A DNA stretch of 64,000 nt, taken from positions 13,426,111 to 13,490,110 of the forward strand of contig NC_035433.2 of the NCBI RefSeq assembly GCF_002127325.2, given 5' to 3'. The DNA is from Helianthus annuus. Its lineage: Eukaryota; Streptophyta; Magnoliopsida; Asterales; Asteraceae. A program made the position numbers and the translations under genes. Position 1 is the stretch's first letter, and each line of letters starts with the position of its first letter. Shown here piece after piece: positions 11,033 through 22,929 of this stretch. The notes beneath the pieces were generated by a model, which worked only from the letters and a program-made list of their open reading frames with translations, was not told the origin of the DNA and ran no database searches.

Positions 11033-12831
11033 CTAGTCAATAAATATGTAAATCGCATAAATTACATGAACTTGTGGTTTAACCAAAAATATGATGTATA
11101 TCCCATTACTTTTAGCGGATCTTTATATAAATCAATCCGGTTTCGTAAAAACCTTGTCTTTAAAGAAATTCCGTCTTTACAACTTCTCGTCATCTTTTAC
11201 AAAAATAGTTATTTTGTCGAAACTTTGTGCTACACAAGTGGTAAACACTTGTGTGTTCTAAAAATCATTCTTGTTAGTGTAAGATCCGTCTTTAGAAAAC
11301 ATGATTTCTTTGATACTTGGTTCTTTGAAAATACCGCTTGTAGATCCGTAGATCTACTAGTTTTAAACACTATTTCACAAGCAAAAACACTATTTCATCC
11401 TTTAACCCTTGTTACATCTAAAACAACCTTATGTCATGATCCATGATCATGACCAACCCGGGTTAAACGATGATCCGAGCTACCATAACATAGATCGGGT
11501 CCAAATAACTACACAAAACAAATACTACAAGATTTACACAACAAACAAGCTTTTAACCATCACTTTTAGTATTTTTAGTAGACTTTCATGCTTCATCTTG
11601 TAAGATTACGAGTTTTAACCGTTACAAATCATTTTAACCACTTCCAAATAGTTCGAGAGGGTGATTATAGTAACTTACAACTAGCTCGAGGCTAGGGAAG
11701 AATCTAGGCGCAAAAAGAGTGGATAAAAGCAACGAGAAGAGGTCCTTCGCCTTCCGAATGCACCAAGCCTCCTTATACGTGATCCTTAACACTTGAATGG
11801 TCTTGGAATGTGAAGATCAAAGCTCGAAAAATTGATGGGTGCAAGAGGGTGTTCGGCCGTGAGTTTCTTGAGAGAGAGAGAGAGTTGTTTTGTTGAGTTG
11901 GGTGGTGAAAGATTATGATGTGCAAGACTTGTTACTTATAGGCAATTAGAGTGACAATTATCCAAAGGTTTTCATGCTCTCTAGATATGAGACAAGAGGA
12001 ATTAAAATATTCAAATGATGTACCATGGGGGTCACAATGTGACCGAGTTCGGTCAGGGGGGGGGGTTAGTTTGGTTCAAATCCAACCAATTAGTTGGTTA
12101 CTAGTTAGGTTAGTTTAGTTTAGTTAAGTGATTAACCCGGTTAGTAGTGTGTTGTGCTTTATGGCGGGTGTTAGGGTATTCAGGGACCCTAACTGGCTCA
12201 GAAAAAGACAAATAATGTAATTGACAATATTTTCATGTCCCGGGTAAAGTCCGGTTGTTCGGTTGGATAGTAATCCGTCAAAGCGTTTAACAAAGCTTTA
12301 AAGTGTCGTTATTATTATTTCTAGTGACACAACTTATTCCCGACACTTTGGAAAGTGTCTCGTAATATTTTCCTCATGTTTTGGCACTTTATTAGTTAAC
12401 CAAATGCTGAATTTTCAGTTAAGGTGCTGAATTATGTACTTAGAGTACGTTTTAGGCACATCCGGTCACTGTAACTTATTCCTAGAGACGCAGTTCTACA
12501 ACCCTTATATCCCTACACTCTCTACTAGTGTAGTACACTATCTCGGGCTCATACAGGCCTTAGAGGCAGTACCTGCCTGGTGCTAGTTATGACAGCACGT
12601 TCAATAGGTTATCCGTTCATTGTGCTACTGTGCTTTTGGTGCATCAAGGTTGTCACTAAGGTGCTGTAAGCAAAACATGGAGTGACAGCAAGTAAAAGTA
12701 TGATGTAAGTAAGTACATGTATCAGCATTCAAGTAGCAGTCTATTCATAATTTCAAGTGAGCACAGTAATTAAGCAGTAATCAATTATTAATTTAGTCGT
12801 ACAGAAACCTGGTTTACTGAGGGTTGTCACA

Positions 12832-12845
12832 TTCTCCCCCCGTTA
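12832..12845 (-). promoter_or_regulatory. Polypurine tract of element C
   Basis: On the minus strand an A/G-rich tract ending GGGGGGAGAA lies directly against the 3' LTR start TGTGACAACCC. This is the expected primer for plus-strand DNA synthesis. Just internal to it is the AAATTTCGAGGACGAAATTT motif also seen next to G1's tract. Confidence 0.75.
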
Positions 12846-14690
12846 AAGAAATTTCGTCCTCGAAATTTGTACTACCTTAACTCCTTTTGGTCACGTCACA
12901 CAAGTATAACATCGAGGTAGATAGTCGTCAAACCGCATCAAAGCTTACTCACACTTGGTGGTTCCAAGAATATTTAACAATCCGCACCCTAGGGTTAAGA
13001 AGGTGGGTGCTCTTAGCAGTTGATGTTAGAAGTACAAAATGTGCTTTACGTATAGCCTAATGTATTCCAGCTAGCAGGGGGGTCCACAAGAGAGGAGTTT
13101 CAACTAATAAGATCCTCAAATGTCCGATCGCAGTATCCCAGCGAGTTTTCACGAAACATAGCACCCTCTATATAAATTCAGAAATTTTCAACTCAAATGA
13201 AATGGTAAAGTGATCTGTCAACTCCCAAGTAGACGAGTGGCAAGGTTCAGTGCGTTTGAACCTTTTGAACTGTGAGGATACACCGAATGAATACAGACGA
13301 ACCTGGTGTATCCTTGCTTTGATTTGTAGTTGCATTAGGAATATGTAAATGACAAGTCAACAAAAGTTTATGTATTTTGCGTGGAACGGTTGACCATGAT
13401 TAGCACAAGCTACAAGTTTGTAATGACACCACAAGGTATCGTAATGACAAGATGCGAAATAGCGGTGACGGAACAAAATCACCGAGTTTGGAACCAGATG
13501 AAGGTGTACCGAAACAAGCCGGAAGATGAAACTAAGTATAGCAAGGCGTTTGATTGATAACGAGGGAATCGTTAGGGGGTACACCATGATATAAAATGAA
13601 TTTATGTACCTTTTGACTCAGCACGCAAGTGTGTGTTGAGTGTGGTTTAATTTTGATGACGAAAACGGATTTAGGGCAAGTTGTCAAATAATCAATTAAA
13701 TCCGTGTACGAAGTGAGTAGTCAGATAAGCGCAAGCTTCAATTCTGTGAAAGTATCACTGTAAGGTATCGAAATCTATCAACGATTTAGTGAAGTCATGG
13801 ACCAAATAAGTCTTCTACGACTCGAAACAAAAGAATCTGTGCCGAAGTATTAGAATATGATGCTCTCAATGCATCATATGGCGTCTCAAATTAAACATGT
13901 GAACTGGATAAGTTCAAGCAGTTGAACCTAGTTTCAACGTAACCAAACAATAAACGTACATATCAACAAGGAAATCTTGACATGATAGCAAACATGTAAC
14001 TTGCAAGCAGGTGGTTTCAGTAAGTGTGTTGACTTGATAACAAAAGAGTCAACAATGACAAAAATGTAGGTCATTCGAATCGCGAACTGGAAATTTGATT
14101 TGACAATGTAATATATGAACATTCATGAAGTGCTCATTCGAAATGAAGCCGCATGCGTAGCAAATGGCGCATGGGTTATATATAAGTTTTCAAGTAATGA
14201 AGCGATGCGTTCTTACTAAAATGAAGAAGTGACCAAAAATACGAAGCAAACGTGCGTTCGCTCTCAGCGAAGGAAAATAACGTGATGCAACCACTTGAGG
14301 GGAGTAGAAATGCAAATTTCTACTTGTCAGAAATGAAAGTGAAGACTTCAACGGAAGAAAATTTAAGCACTTTCGGTTTCGTTAACTGCAATGACAAGTT
14401 GGTCAGGTTAATGATGTTTGATCGAGTTGACCGACATGGTTCCTAGATGTAAGGCTTCTAGTTTCTCTGGATTCCGCATCTCGTGTGGATCCGGTCTATA
14501 CATTGTGTAGGAAGCAGCATTTTGTTTTTGTCGAAGCACAATCATTGTCCCACAATTTCATCCTGGTATATTCCCTGAATTTCTCCGCTGACGGTGTTCG
14601 ATCGTCGATCAGTCGTGTAGTAGTAGTTGGATCATCATAGTCGGTTATGTAAGAGGTCTGCTAAATTTTTAGCAAGAGTCACTGACTCTG
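12846..14690 (-). other. Element C 3' internal region, no recognisable gene
   Basis: About 1.8 kb lies between the decayed RT start and the polypurine tract. I see no integrase, RNase H or late RT motif on either strand, only short chance frames. Either pol was deleted here or it has decayed beyond recognition. Confidence 0.6.
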
Positions 14691-15178
14691 GTGGGTTAGC
14701 TCATTCGGTTACTTGTAAATCATCATCCTTCTTTTTGTTGAGCAGATATGGGGTTTTCCCAACAGGGGATTCTTGGTCTGTTATCTTCCTTCTCCATCAA
14801 CTTCTGAAGCTTCATTGTCAATCCTTGCGTTCCCGAAGATGTAAGTCGTTGAGGGGTACTGACCGCAGGTGCGACGTCGGGAATTTATCTGATGCGAACG
14901 AGATTAGCCGTAGGAGAGAACATTCTGGCAAATTCTCGGGGAAGACCTTAGGGCATTTCCTTGTAATAAGAAGATCTTCGTGCTTTAGTTCTTCGGCTCC
15001 TCCTGTTCCCGACATGGGCCAAGAAACAACATATTCTTTATGCAACATCCTTCATGCCTTCAAGAAATTTGTAGTTTGTAAAGGCGTATCCTTCCCCATG
15101 AGTCATGATTGCTTCGTCGTTCGTCTCCGGGTTGCGGATAACGATTCTCCGCTTGGTTGCTCGATCGCGGGTTCATCC
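14691..15178 (-). pseudogene. Element C RT start, decayed
   Basis: Minus-strand fragments recall the conserved linker and the first RT motifs of Ty3/gypsy pol. One segment reads KCPKVFPENLP, matching the usual FP-VFP--LP motif before RT. Another reads ELMEKEDNRPRIPCWENP, matching the ELL-KGFIRPS-SPWGAP motif. Frameshifts and stops separate them, and no catalytic DD motif is found. The element therefore once had pol, unlike A and B. Confidence 0.55.
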
Positions 15179-16260
15179 TAGTTACTACGTCGAGGTCGTT
15201 TATTAACCAGCCTCATTACGAGTGGGTCGTCTAACTCACTCTCCACTAAACTAAGTAGATTCCTAATTTCAAGAGATGCGAAGCTATGGTCGGCACTGTT
15301 ATCAAATAACGTGGACGCAAAATTTTGGGTTGGTAAAGAACGTACCAGTGACCATATCTGGATCCTGGCATGCTTCACTAGCTCCGGTGTTGAATGCTCC
15401 TTCATGATCTTGGTTAATTTCCCTTGGGCAATCCTTCCCAAGGTGCCCCATACCACCGCAGTTACGACCTTCCTTTCCTCTTTTCATCTCCTGCCAACAC
15501 GTTTCCCTGTCGTGTCCCCTTTTACCACAGTTATCACACTTCCTATTACCGCACTTCCCATTATGATGGCGCTGGCATACTTCACACTTAGGTGGATTAC
15601 CCAGGTACATCTTTCCCTTTTGGCCTTATTCTTTTCGTTTGCCTGATCCCCTACCTGAAATTTACCGAGCTTCCTTTTGTTCTTCCCAGATGTCTCCACT
15701 GGTGTTTCCTTCTTCTCGTCCGGGATCGAAAGTTTTACCAGCCTAAGTGCTTCCTTAGTGAGCTCCAGTCCTATCATATGGGCAATCACGGGTGATGGTG
15801 GCGCTGATACCATCATTAAGCTCAAGGCTTGAGGTGTCAGTTCCCAAATGGATTGCTCCATTCTCTTCAACTCGGGTTCCACTAGGTACGGAATGACTCG
15901 CGACAAATCGTAAAGCCTTTTCACGTGCTTCACCACATCTGGACCTTCCTTCTGTAGCTCCCAGAACTCTAGTTCCAGCCCTTGGATATCCTTCTGAGAA
16001 CAGTACTCCTTACGCATTATTTCTTTCAGCTCGCTCCATGACATCGCATATGCTACAGCCTCGCCCAATTCTTGAACCTTACGGTCCCACCATAATAGAG
16101 CTCCATCTTGTAGCAATCCGGAAACGTATGGGACTTGCTGCTCTGGCGTGCAACCACTCATTCGCACAACGGCATCCACATTCTCAACCCATTTTACAAA
16201 GGCTATGGCACCTCCCGTGCCACCGAAATTCAGAGGGTTGCATTCAGAGTTATACATCAA
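15178..16260 (-). pseudogene. gag: Element C gag, zinc knuckles and damaged protease
   Basis: The gag capsid region is readable from 16260 (NPLNFGGTGGAIAFVKWVEN, LLQDGALLWWDRKVQ, WSELKEIMRKEYCSQKDIQG). A frameshift near 15550 leads to a pair of zinc knuckles (CDNCGKRGHDRETC and the defective RNCGGMGHLGKDC, which has lost its first Cys). A further shift leads into an aspartic protease remnant, where the expected FDTGADHSF motif reads FDNSADHSF, so the catalytic triad is destroyed. Gag would form particles and bind RNA; the protease would cleave it. Several frame breaks make it non-functional. The N-terminal part is separated by the L5 insertion. Confidence 0.8.
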
Positions 16261-16863
16261 CCTGTATCCAAGAATTTACCATCACAAAAAGGTATTAGCA
16301 AGGCACTTTAGGGACTTTCCAAACGTGTCGTAATGTGTCTTAGGTGACTTAAACATTACCGTTAGGTAGGTTTCTCCCTGAGGCACCTTCGCCATGTTTG
16401 TAGCGAAGAACCTCGTGCCGAGCTTTGACTCGAGAGGCGTGCGCTAACCATTCTGCCTCAGTTAGTCGGGTGATTTCTTGATGCGACATCTTCTAGGAAG
16501 GAGTTCGTGTTAGTTGGGTATCTTCATTTCAGGGAACGTAAATAGTCGTTTGGAACACATGTATCACACATTTTTAAGTCATCATATTACACATCACGCA
16601 ATTTATCAAGCAAGTAATTGGAATCATGTTTACCGAAAGTATATCAAACAAACACGTGTTTCTCAGTCATAGCACATTCCCGCTATATTGGTATCATGTC
16701 TTATGATTAGGTTTTCATTAAACGGGCAAGCACATTGCATCAAAATCATAATATTCGTACGTAATTTGAGGGTTTAATGAAAGTATTGCAAGTAAACATG
16801 TAGTATTAAAATTTTTAATACGCACACAAGCGTTACTGATCGCATTGAGCTTTCGTTGATTAT
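16261..16863 (-). other. Element C region upstream of gag core, with a 46-codon frame
   Basis: A short minus-strand frame at 16349-16489 starts MSHQEITRLTEAEWLAHASR and stops before the gag core. It may be the gag N-terminal segment, cut off by an internal stop. The rest shows nothing recognisable. L5 begins directly to the right. Confidence 0.4.
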
Positions 16864-17074
16864 TGGCCATAATGTTTTTTTTTTTGGGTAAAGGGTTACC
16901 CCGGTGAATTTTATAAATCAATAAGCACAATTGTGCAACTGAACTGTTACACACAAAACCTCGGCATACCAAGGCAAGGAAAAAACGGCCAAAACAGACA
17001 CAACCCTAACAAAACGACCAACTAAACAACCCAGCTCACAAAGAGCAACAAAAATAAAAGCAAGACACTACTAT

Positions 17075-20000
17075 TCAGCCTGGATCAATCTCTAAGTTTC
17101 CTCTAGGAATCTGCCATTTCTCTAGGAGTCGACGAAGGCCAGGTCTCCACTTGAACTGGAATGATAACATACGTAATCGAACCGTCCGAACAACCTCACG
17201 AGCAATCACCATCGGCGTACGGTGATTGTTTGAGAACAACCTATTATTTCTTTCCTGCCAGACAAAATACGAAGCAGCTGATAGAACCAATCGACTGATA
17301 ATATTTTCCGGCACTTGCATGTTCGAGTGCTGAGTCATCCAAGCCATAATATCATCCCATGAACCATTTACACTCTCCATAGCCGTCCATGCCTTAACGT
17401 TATTCCAAACCTCCAAAGCAAAAGAGCATTCAAAGAATAGATGATTCCTCGAATCTCTATCATAGCAACATAAAGGGCAACACATGAGGTTTAGATTTGA
17501 AGCACTTCCCGCCTCCCAAACCGACAATCTATCTTGTGTCTTTAATTTGTTTCTAATTACAAGCCACATATGGAACGAATGTCTCGGGATGCAATGTTTA
17601 AACCAAACCATATTAACCCATGGGACTATGTTTTCACGATGCCGAATATTATTCCAAACCTCCCAAGAAGAGAAGTGACAGGAGTTACCATCAAGATCTT
17701 TCCATACCATTCGGTCTTGCCTATCAGAAAACATCGGAACCTGGACATTAATTAAAACTGGAAACAAGTCGTACCATGCAATCGGCCAGCTCCACTCCCC
17801 ATTCTGCGAGACCAAATCGGCAACCGTAGACTGGAGATGGAAACCCGCATTAGCAATCCTTCTCGGGCTAATAAACCTGCTCAAGGGCCCATGATCACAC
17901 CACATATCACTCCATACGTTTGTTCGAGCACCGTTGCCAATAGAAGACCATAAGAACGGCCGGAGTAAGCTGCGAATAGCAAGAAGCTTCCTCCAACCCC
18001 AGGTCATACGACCTCTACTCGGGACCTCCCAAAAACTCTTGCCTTTAAGCTTATACATATGAATCCACTGCACCCAGAGCGATTTCCTATTGGTAAGGAC
18101 ACTCCAAACATGAGAAGATAGGAGAGCCTTGTTGACATCAGAAATACATCTAATGCCCAAACCCCCCTCATACTTGGGCAAACAGACAACCTTCCAAGCA
18201 ACTTTTGGCCTTTACAGACTGTTGGGTGGAACCGGCCCAAAGAAAACGACGCATACATCTTTCCAGATCATGAACAATTTTAGCTGGAAGCATAAACACA
18301 GTGGCCCAATAGATATGCATTGCAGAGAGGACAGAACTAACCAACTGAAGCCTACCAGCAAAAGATAAAGATCTGGTCATCCAATTGTCAATCTTTTTCA
18401 CCATCTTATCAACTAAGACTTTACAATCTTTGTAATAAAGCTTTGTTGAGATCAACGGAACTCCCAAGTAACGAACCGGAAGCGATCCCTCTTGGAACGA
18501 CATAATATTGAGAATTTCCTGTTTAATATTACGAGGAACGTTACCAAAATAAACAGTACTTTTCGGCAAGCTTGGAACCAGACCCGAAACACTTGAAAAC
18601 ATCTTAAGAGTGTCCCGAAGAATCCTCACCGAAGCCGCATCCCCATTCGCAAACAAAAACAGATCATCAGCAAACGATACATTAATAATCTTCTGCTTTT
18701 TGCAATGAAGGTGAAACCGGAATGCATTATTTGAATTGGCTGCCCTCTTTAGTAACAACGAAAGGACCTCCATGACCAGAGTAAACAGGTAAGGTGAAAT
18801 AGGATCACCCTGTCTAAGCCCTCGTTTCCCTTTGAAATAACCATAAAGGTTGCCATTAATGCTCAGCGAATAAGATACACTCGTGACGCAAACCATGATC
18901 CATTTAACCATCTTCGGGTGAAACCTAAAGGCAAGAAGGACGTCCTCAAGAAAAGACCAGCTCACTGTATCATAGGCCTTTTGAATGTCGATTTTAAACG
19001 CACATCTGGCCGGGCCAGTGTTCAAGTGGTAATTATGCATAAGTTCCTGGGTAAGTAGAATATTATCAGTAATCTTCCTTCCCGGCACAAAGGCAGATTG
19101 ATTGATGTCAACAAGCCGATCCAAACTACCTTTAATCCTTTCCGTGAGAATCTTACTAATGCATTTATAAAGAACGTTACAGCAAGAAATCGGCCTGTAA
19201 TCCGTCACTGAATTAGGCGATTGGGTTTTCGGAACTAGAGCAATGATAGTGTGATTGATCTGCTGAAGCAACTTCCCATTATCAAAGAAATCCAGAATCG
19301 CTTTCGTTATCTCCTCACCCACAATCTCCCAAGAGTTTTTGAAAAACGCGGACGTGTATCCATCCGGCCCTGGGGCTTTGTTTTCTCCTATGGAAAACAT
19401 GGCACTTTTAATCTCTTCACGCGTAACCTGCCGGACCATATTACTAGCACCATTCGAATCAAGGACACTAGAGAATAAATCATCATTTACCAACTTGCTT
19501 ACATGGTCTTGAGTTCCCAGAAAGTTCGAATAATGAGCAACTAGAACACCAAAAACATCGTTCCCATGCGACCAGTTTCCATGAACATCTTGAATGGTAT
19601 GAATTTTGTTGCATGCATTCCTCATTTTCACACAGTTATGGAAGAATTTCGTGTTGGAATCGCCTGCCGCAAGCCATTCTGTCTTAGCTTTTTGCTTAAG
19701 AAAGCATTCTTCATCATACGAGACGGTATTGAATTCCTGAATACAACGAGCTTCCGATTCACGTAAAACCAGGTCAAGCGGGTTGTCATCTATAGCTTTC
19801 TGAATGGCATCCAACTGCAATCTAACCTCCTTCACACGGTTGTGGAGATTACCCTGATAAAAAAGAAGGCGTCTTAAAGGAGACTTAAGAGCCGTCAACT
19901 TCTTAACCACCGAGAACATAGTTTTACCCGGAATCTCCTTTACCCATTCCTTGGCCACGCATGGAATAAATCCCTCCTTCCTCGCTAGAAAATTAGCAAA

Positions 20001-20679
20001 TTTGAAAGGCTTAGGCCTATTATGGTTAACCGGAAACAAATTCAGAATGCATGGCGAGTGGTCCGAAACCCGATAGGGGTGATATAAAACATAAGCATCT
20101 GGAAATAAATCAAGAAGCTGAGTGTTACTCATAACTCTATCGATCTTTTTCAAAACTCCTACTCCATTTTTCGGTTTTTGGTTCCAAGTAAAATGAAGCC
20201 CATGACTTTTAACATCAGAAAGTTGATTGTGTTGAACACAATCATAAAACTCCCTCATCCCAACCGTAATAGTAGATGGCCCAACTAAATAGTCATCCAT
20301 CGAAAGGGCTGAATTAAAATCACCTAGCACCACCCACGGTTTGTCTTGAATGAAACACTTGTGTTTACATAGATCATCCCACAAAGCCCTTCTATCTTGG
20401 TACATATTTTCAGCATAAACAAACGAGCAGAACAGGATTTTATTATCAGATTTTATACGAATTTGCACATGAACCACCTGATCCGACTGGGCTATCACCA
20501 AAAGATCCACTGCATCCTTGTTCCAACCAACAATAATCCTAGTACCTCTAGAACAGCAGCTCCCATTAGAGGTCCAATCCCACGATCTAAATACCCCTTT
20601 ACAAATTCTATCAAGCTTACTAACATGCACATGAGACTCCAAAACAGCACACACCTGAAGCCGATTTTCAGAGATAAGT
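17075..20679 (-). pseudogene. L5 ORF2: endonuclease, RT and zf-RVT
   Basis: From right to left, the endonuclease includes GDFNSALS (near 20310) and SDHSP (near 20060). RT includes NKAPGPDGYTSAFFK, YRPISCCNVLYKCISK, FKIDIQKAYDTVSW, GLRQGDPISPYLFT and the catalytic FADD (near 18670). The C-terminal zinc domain carries CCPLCCYDRDSRNHLFFECSF. Endonuclease nicks target DNA and RT copies the LINE RNA at the nick. A single extra A in an A-run near 18205 shifts the frame between RT and the C-terminal domain. The first codons lie at 29539-29611 beyond G1. Apart from these changes I see no stop. No RNase H domain is apparent. Confidence 0.92.
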
Positions 20680-22090
20680 TGTAACACCCCAACCCGGAAG
20701 GGCTGACGTGTCACAATAACGGTAGCATAACAAAAGTCATAATTCCATTTATTTATTTGATAAGGATACAACCATACGACTATTAAAATTTATACACAAG
20801 CGGAGATATTCATCTTAATTAACTTAATATCTTCAGATTTATTCCTATGCTTTATTCTTCTCTCTTTTCCCCTCCCAAAGTAACTTGTGGACCTGTATGT
20901 ACAAAAAGTTTACGGAATGAGCCGAATGCTCAGTACGGAATTATAGGCTCAAATAACAAATAAATGCTTCATATGAAATCTTATCCGGATGGAACTTTAG
21001 GCGAAAATGATACGATGCAAGAACAAAATTTCATAATCATATCTTACGGATGTACCCATGAGCAAACTTAAAACGTGACAATACACAGGTAGCTACTCCT
21101 GTATATTTATCACATGAGATGGCGAATTGGCATACCCGTTATCCACCTCCTTATACTTATACTTAAACTCTAGGATCGATCCATACGCCTCCTAATAGCT
21201 TTATGTACCACACTTGTACTTAAGAGACGCCGTGAACTAATCTCTCCGTCACGGATGGAGCACATGATGTTGATGCCACAACAACATGCTCGTGGGACAC
21301 TCCACGAGAAGCGATACTCAGGGTATCAGAGTACAAATGGTCTTATTCACATAACTTATAAAACTTATTTTCATAACAAAACGGAACATATATCGGAACA
21401 TGCGATAATGAGTGTAACAACATAATACTATCGCATGACATGAAAACTAAATCAATTGATAGGAATTGAACGGACTGTCAAATGAATCGATAATCAAAGA
21501 TGTGAGGAGTAATTTAGTGGTTTTATAACAATTTGAATATGAAGCAATAAAGAGTGGGGTAAGGATCCGTACCTTAATAACTCCAAAGTGAAGCTACCTT
21601 ATGCTAATATTTTAGATTTATATGGGCAGAGTTTAGATTACTGATTAATCTTTTAACCTAATTTCACAATAATGCACACAAAACAGAGTTAGTGATCAAT
21701 ACAACGATTACGATAATTCCCCGAGATCAATTTGGACAATGAATGTCCAAGTGCAATACTTCGGCTCATTTATCAAAATGACAAACGATAAAGTACAGTA
21801 CTTCGGCTCGTATATCGAATCATCGACAACGATAAAGTACACTGCTTCGGCTCAGTCATCGGATTACCGATGATAGATGAAGCATAACCCAAATATGGGC
21901 AGCACTTAGATATTCTTTGGGATATATTGATTCCGGACAATGAATCGTAATAGCGATCGAGTAATTACCCTGATTGCGGCAGCACCTCGATAATAGTGTG
22001 TGTGTTAATTGAAGTAAAACGACGATAACTCTGTGTATATTGTGAGTTTTTCCGTCGATTTTGTGCCAGAAATCAAGTCCCAGACTCCTC

Positions 22091-22098
22091 TATTTATA
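22091..22098 (-). promoter_or_regulatory. TATA box of G1 (3' LTR copy)
   Basis: TATAAATA on the minus strand, within the LTR U3 and just downstream of the GC-rich motif array. The 5' LTR copy that would drive the element is at 29110-29117. Confidence 0.6.
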
Positions 22099-22114
22099 CC
22101 CGAATTTTGACACC

Positions 22115-22239
22115 GTCGCGTAGCGCGAGGGGTATCACTTGTAGGCGTCGCGCTACGCTATTGGTAATTTATGTTAGGCGAAATTTGTCCCTGTCGCGTA
22201 GCGTGAGGGGTAACCCCTATACGTGTCGCGCTACGCGAG
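22115..22239 (-). repeat. Alternating inverted GC motifs upstream of G1 TATA
   Basis: Four copies of a short motif occur in alternating orientation: GTCGCGTAGCG (22115 and 22193) and GTCGCGCTACGC (22146 and 22225). The core GCGTAGCGCGA is the exact reverse complement of TCGCGCTACGC, so the copies can pair. The array sits immediately upstream of the TATA box relative to transcription. The same array is in the other LTR (29134-29258). Confidence 0.75.
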
Positions 22240-22519
22240 TGGTAACCTATTTTCTATAGGTAGCTTCGTGTCTAAGTAGCTTAGCTGAGTTGATAAAATT
22301 GTAAAATTCAAAACGGCCAGCAAGTTATTTAGATAATCGTAACTAGGGTTTTGTCCCCCCTGAGTTTTAGGGGCCCTGATCCTGAGTCTGATTGTTCTAA
22401 AAATTTTTAGGGTTCATGCCAATTTACTTGGGTGTCTCATTTAGGGTTTCCTTAATAAATAATTACTATTATTCTTTTTATTTCTATAAAAAAATGATTT
22501 TAAATTTATGGGCATTACA

Positions 22520-22537
22520 ACTATTACCCCCTTAAAA
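22520..22537 (-). promoter_or_regulatory. Polypurine tract of G1
   Basis: On the minus strand, CTTTTAAGGGGGTAATAGT-like purine-rich sequence directly precedes the 3' LTR start TGTAATGCC. It would serve as the plus-strand primer. Confidence 0.7.
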
Positions 22538-22929
22538 GAAATTTCGTCCTCGAAATTTTGCAAATAAGAATATAACCTATCGTATAAGTAACAGAAACGA
22601 AACTTTCCTAGCAGAGTTACTAACTTATATAACCCGAATTTTCTAACTTCACATGGGTATTTGAAATTCATAACTAAGGTTATGACTATACTTGTCAATT
22701 ACCTTATATATGTGCCTTAATGGTCCTTCTTACTAAGATATCTTACCATATGAAAAGTTTAATAGAGATTTTCAGATACTTAGAGTGACTATTAGTACTG
22801 AAATTTCCTACATAGATATACTTAGTTATAGCTAAAATATCTTCTCATAAGGTAAAGCATAAATGACCGTAAACAGAAACAAATGAACATATATCAAATA
22901 GCAAGATTTACCGTTACTTGACTAAAATT
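22538..22929 (-). other. G1 3' untranslated region
   Basis: About 390 bp between the gag-pol stop and the polypurine tract. It contains the AAATTTCGAGGACGAAATTT motif near 22540 that is also next to C's tract. No coding region is seen. Confidence 0.7.

Larger units (their letters stand above)
1701..12831 (-). repeat. 3' LTR of element C, interrupted by LINE L1
   Basis: LTR sequence occupies 1701-3352 and 11033-12831 and matches 34307-34462 plus 36597-39885 almost base for base. Small indels are present, for example near 11241 versus 38295. The L1 LINE fills the gap. No coding sequence is visible in the LTR itself. A run of G at about 12056 and a GA-rich microsatellite at about 11871 are present in both copies. 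Confidence 0.85.
20680..22519 (-). repeat. G1 3' LTR
   Basis: Runs from TGTAACACCCC to GGGCATTACA on the plus strand. It is the same length as, and apparently identical to, the copy at 27699-29538. It contains U3 with a TATAAATA box at 22091-22098 (minus) and the alternating GC-rich inverted motifs at 22115-22239. Confidence 0.95.

Noticed and set aside
14627..15181. Plus-strand 184-codon frame
   Set aside because: It is antisense to the decayed RT start of element C and shows no domain.
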